Part shown: positions 6,403-7,611 of the stretch, piece by piece
Layout of the letters: each line of letters begins with the position of its first letter
Numbering within the stretch: the stretch's first letter is position 1
Assembly (NCBI GenBank): GCA_024644775.1
Contig: JAHEHB010000267.1
Location: forward strand, 1 to 7,611
Reading direction: 5' to 3'
Origin: Deltaproteobacteria bacterium
GTDB lineage: Bacteria > Desulfobacterota > Desulfobacteria > Desulfobacterales > SURF-15
DNA length: 7,611 nt
Program-made: the position numbers and the translations under genes
The notes under the pieces: model-generated
Databases searched by the model: none
What the model saw: only the letters and a program-made list of their open reading frames with translations
What the model was told of the DNA's origin: nothing

Positions 6403-7185
6403 TTACACCAATTTTGTTACGTCTTCTGCAACCGTGGGGTAATTTTCCAGCATTTGACGATCATGTCCGGGAAAAATCAGATCAATCGATGCGGCCTTCT
6501 CTCTCAGTTTGTCATAGGTCCTTAAACTGGCCGCCACATCGATGGTAATGCCGCTTGGCCAGTCTTCCCGATAGTTTCTGAAAATCGCCGCACTGTCCGA
6601 ACCGATAATGGCGGTTCCCTTTACGGTATTTACCGCCACAGCCTGCAGCCCCGGACTGTGGCCCGGCGCAAAAAGGAGATCGATTCCGGGAAAGATTTCG
6701 TCATCTCCGTCAATCAACACCAGTCTTTCCGTGCCCTTTAACCCGGTCACGATGTCCATGGAGGACTTATCCGGGAAACGCGCAAAAGGCCCGCGTTTGG
6801 CGAGTGGATTTTTTGTCCAGAAATCAAATTCCTTTTGCTGTACATAGAATGTCGCGCTGGGGAAAAGTTCAATTCCGCTGGCATGGTCCCAGTGGAGATG
6901 TGATAGAACGACCACTTTGACCTCTGATGCATCGACACCGATTCTGGCCAGAACCTCCGACGGGTCTACATATCCGGTCGTATTTTTTAACGCCGCCGCC
7001 TGGGGCGACACACCGCAATCGACTATAATGGGGGTCTCGCCCCCCTTGATATACCAGAAATAATAATACCGTTCCGCGGTTTTGTCCCATTCACTCAACC
7101 ACAGCAACATTGCACCGGAGCTGCGAAACGGTCCGGCATATTTCAGGGCATAGATCTCGTATTCGGGTTTTTGAGTGTCGTTCAT
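6403..7185 (-). CDS. Metallo-beta-lactamase-fold hydrolase, N-acyl-homoserine-lactonase-like
   Basis: This 260-residue MBL-fold enzyme shows the complete metal site: HLHWDH (96-101, giving H96, H98, D100 and H101), H176 in APGHSPG, D197 in GSDSA and H241 in FPGHD. Length and motif spacing fit the AHL-lactonase branch (AttM/AiiA-like), whose members open lactone rings using two metal ions, usually zinc. Relatives also hydrolyse other lactones, for instance 4-pyridoxolactone, so quorum quenching need not be its role. Beside a LigI-like lactonase and an isomerase-like gene, catabolic lactone hydrolysis is the more natural reading. There is no signal peptide, so it acts in the cytoplasm. The ATG at 7185 follows AGGAGG (7190-7195) by four bases. 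It lies 144 bases after the DctM gene and 168 before the TAXI gene. Fold secure; substrate unknown. Confidence 0.92.
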   Translation of the reverse strand: MNDTQKPEYEIYALKYAGPFRSSGAMLLWLSEWDKTAERYYYFWYIKGGETPIIVDCGVSPQAAALKNTTGYVDPSEVLARIGVDASEVKVVVLSHLHWDHASGIELFPSATFYVQQKEFDFWTKNPLAKRGPFARFPDKSSMDIVTGLKGTERLVLIDGDDEIFPGIDLLFAPGHSPGLQAVAVNTVKGTAIIGSDSAAIFRNYREDWPSGITIDVAASLRTYDKLREKAASIDLIFPGHDRQMLENYPTVAEDVTKLV

Positions 7186-7194
7186 TATTCCTCC

Positions 7195-7281
7195 TCATTT
7201 CCTTTCAAGTTTAATAGGGCTTCGGCCCGCCTGGATGATCTGAGCGCCTATGATGGCGGGTAGGTTAATGCAAATATACAT
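7195..7281 (-). CDS. Possible 28-codon small gene or gene remnant between DctM and the MBL gene
   Basis: A frame from ATG 7281 to TGA 7195-7197 encodes a peptide containing INLPAIIGAQIIQAGR near its middle and ending in the basic IKLERK. Its stop overlaps the ribosome site of the MBL gene. The frame is the same as that of the upstream DctM gene and is open back to 7308, after two in-frame stops (7330-7332 and 7309-7311). No good ribosome site precedes the ATG. The composition looks more coding-like than the other short frames, but I recognise no family. It could be a small membrane-associated peptide, a decayed C-terminal piece, or chance. Confidence 0.2.
   Translation of the reverse strand: MYICINLPAIIGAQIIQAGRSPIKLERK
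7217..7260. promoter_or_regulatory. Two overlapping, mutually exclusive hairpins
   Basis: GGGC-TTCG-GCCC (7217-7228) is a compact hairpin with a stable UUCG loop on the plus-strand RNA and a CGAA loop on the minus-strand RNA. CCCGCC (7226-7231) can instead pair with GGCGGG (7255-7260). The two stems share bases 7226-7228, so only one can form. They lie upstream of the MBL gene, without the T-run needed for a terminator. Alternative folding could matter for regulation or mRNA processing, but this is speculative. Confidence 0.3.
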
Positions 7282-7329
7282 GTTCTTGAAGGCAACGGAA
7301 TTTCCAAATCATTCGTTCCTCGTGCCATC

Positions 7330-7611
7330 TCACATCTTTCCGGGGAGAAAGAGACTGAGTTGGGGGAAAAAGATAAGAAGTAGAATACAAATGATATCGG
7401 CAATCAGAAACGGTACGATTCCTTTTATGATCTCCAAAGACGGAATATCCGGATTGACGGCACTAATCGTAAACAGGTTCATTCCCACCGGCGGCGTGAT
7501 CAGCCCCACTTCCATCATTCGAACCGCAATAATCGCAAACCAAATTAAGTTGATATTTAATATCTCCAGCATTGGCAATACAATGGGAATGGTCAAAATA
7601 ATCATGGGAAG
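7330..7611 (-). CDS. TRAP transporter large permease (DctM family), C-terminal part
   Basis: Ninety-three codons of the C-terminus are visible, entering from the right edge in frame (Leu-Pro, then MIILTIPIVLPM) and ending in TGA at 7330-7332. The sequence matches the end of DctM-type permeases: LPMIILTIPIVLP, then the signature EVGLITPPVGMNLFTISAV and a final membrane helix (about FLIADIICILLLIFFPQLSL). DctM forms the main transport channel of tripartite organic-acid importers, working with a small DctQ subunit and a periplasmic binding protein, presumably encoded to the right. The fused permease at 3097-5034 already contains a DctM domain, so this belongs to a second, separate TRAP system. 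The start codon is outside the window; the internal ATG at 7605 is not the start. Confidence 0.93.
   Translation of the reverse strand, partial: LPMIILTIPIVLPMLEILNINLIWFAIIAVRMMEVGLITPPVGMNLFTISAVNPDIPSLEIIKGIVPFLIADIICILLLIFFPQLSLFLPGKM

Noticed and set aside
6403..7185. Naming the MBL gene as a true quorum-quenching AHL lactonase
   Set aside because: The metal motif defines the fold and branch but not the substrate, and the neighbours point to catabolism instead.

Overview
The window carries seven protein genes, all on the minus strand. The five complete genes are a catabolic/uptake cluster. A partial transporter gene runs off the right edge, and a large partial gene of unknown function runs off the left edge. 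No tRNA, rRNA, CRISPR array, insertion sequence or integrase was seen. The host is most likely a bacterium of the Desulfobacterota/Deltaproteobacteria type or a similar anaerobe. This rests on the combination of a TAXI-type TRAP transporter with small lactone-processing enzymes, moderate GC and AT-rich intergenic DNA. It is an inference and not certain.

In transcription order (right to left): the C-terminal end of a classical TRAP large permease (DctM family) at 7330-7611; a metallo-beta-lactamase-fold hydrolase resembling N-acyl-homoserine lactonases (6403-7185); a TAXI-family periplasmic solute-binding protein (5167-6234); its partner fused DctQ-DctM permease (3097-5034, true start probably the GTG at 5019); an amidohydrolase of the 2-pyrone-4,6-dicarboxylate lactonase (LigI) type (2100-2999); and a 91-residue muconolactone-isomerase-like protein (1701-1976). 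Gaps between these genes are about 100-170 bases. The shared strand and the lack of a convincing terminator between them suggest one transcription unit, possibly with re-initiation of translation through very short open frames.

A 411-base gap (1290-1700) then separates this cluster from the next gene. It holds a candidate extended -10 promoter, a hairpin followed by a T-rich run (a terminator, or the end of a roughly 100-nt small RNA), and an AT-rich palindromic promoter region with a perfect TTGACA box. That promoter serves the last gene, a basic, helix-rich protein open for 429 codons and cut by the left edge. I do not recognise it.

Working model: a small organic acid or lactone, perhaps derived from aromatic ring cleavage, is captured by the TAXI protein and imported by the fused permease. 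Two unrelated lactonase-type hydrolases and a muconolactone-isomerase-like protein then process it. The combination of two lactonase folds, an isomerase-like protein and two adjacent TRAP systems is the most interesting functional signal here. The substrate cannot be read from sequence.
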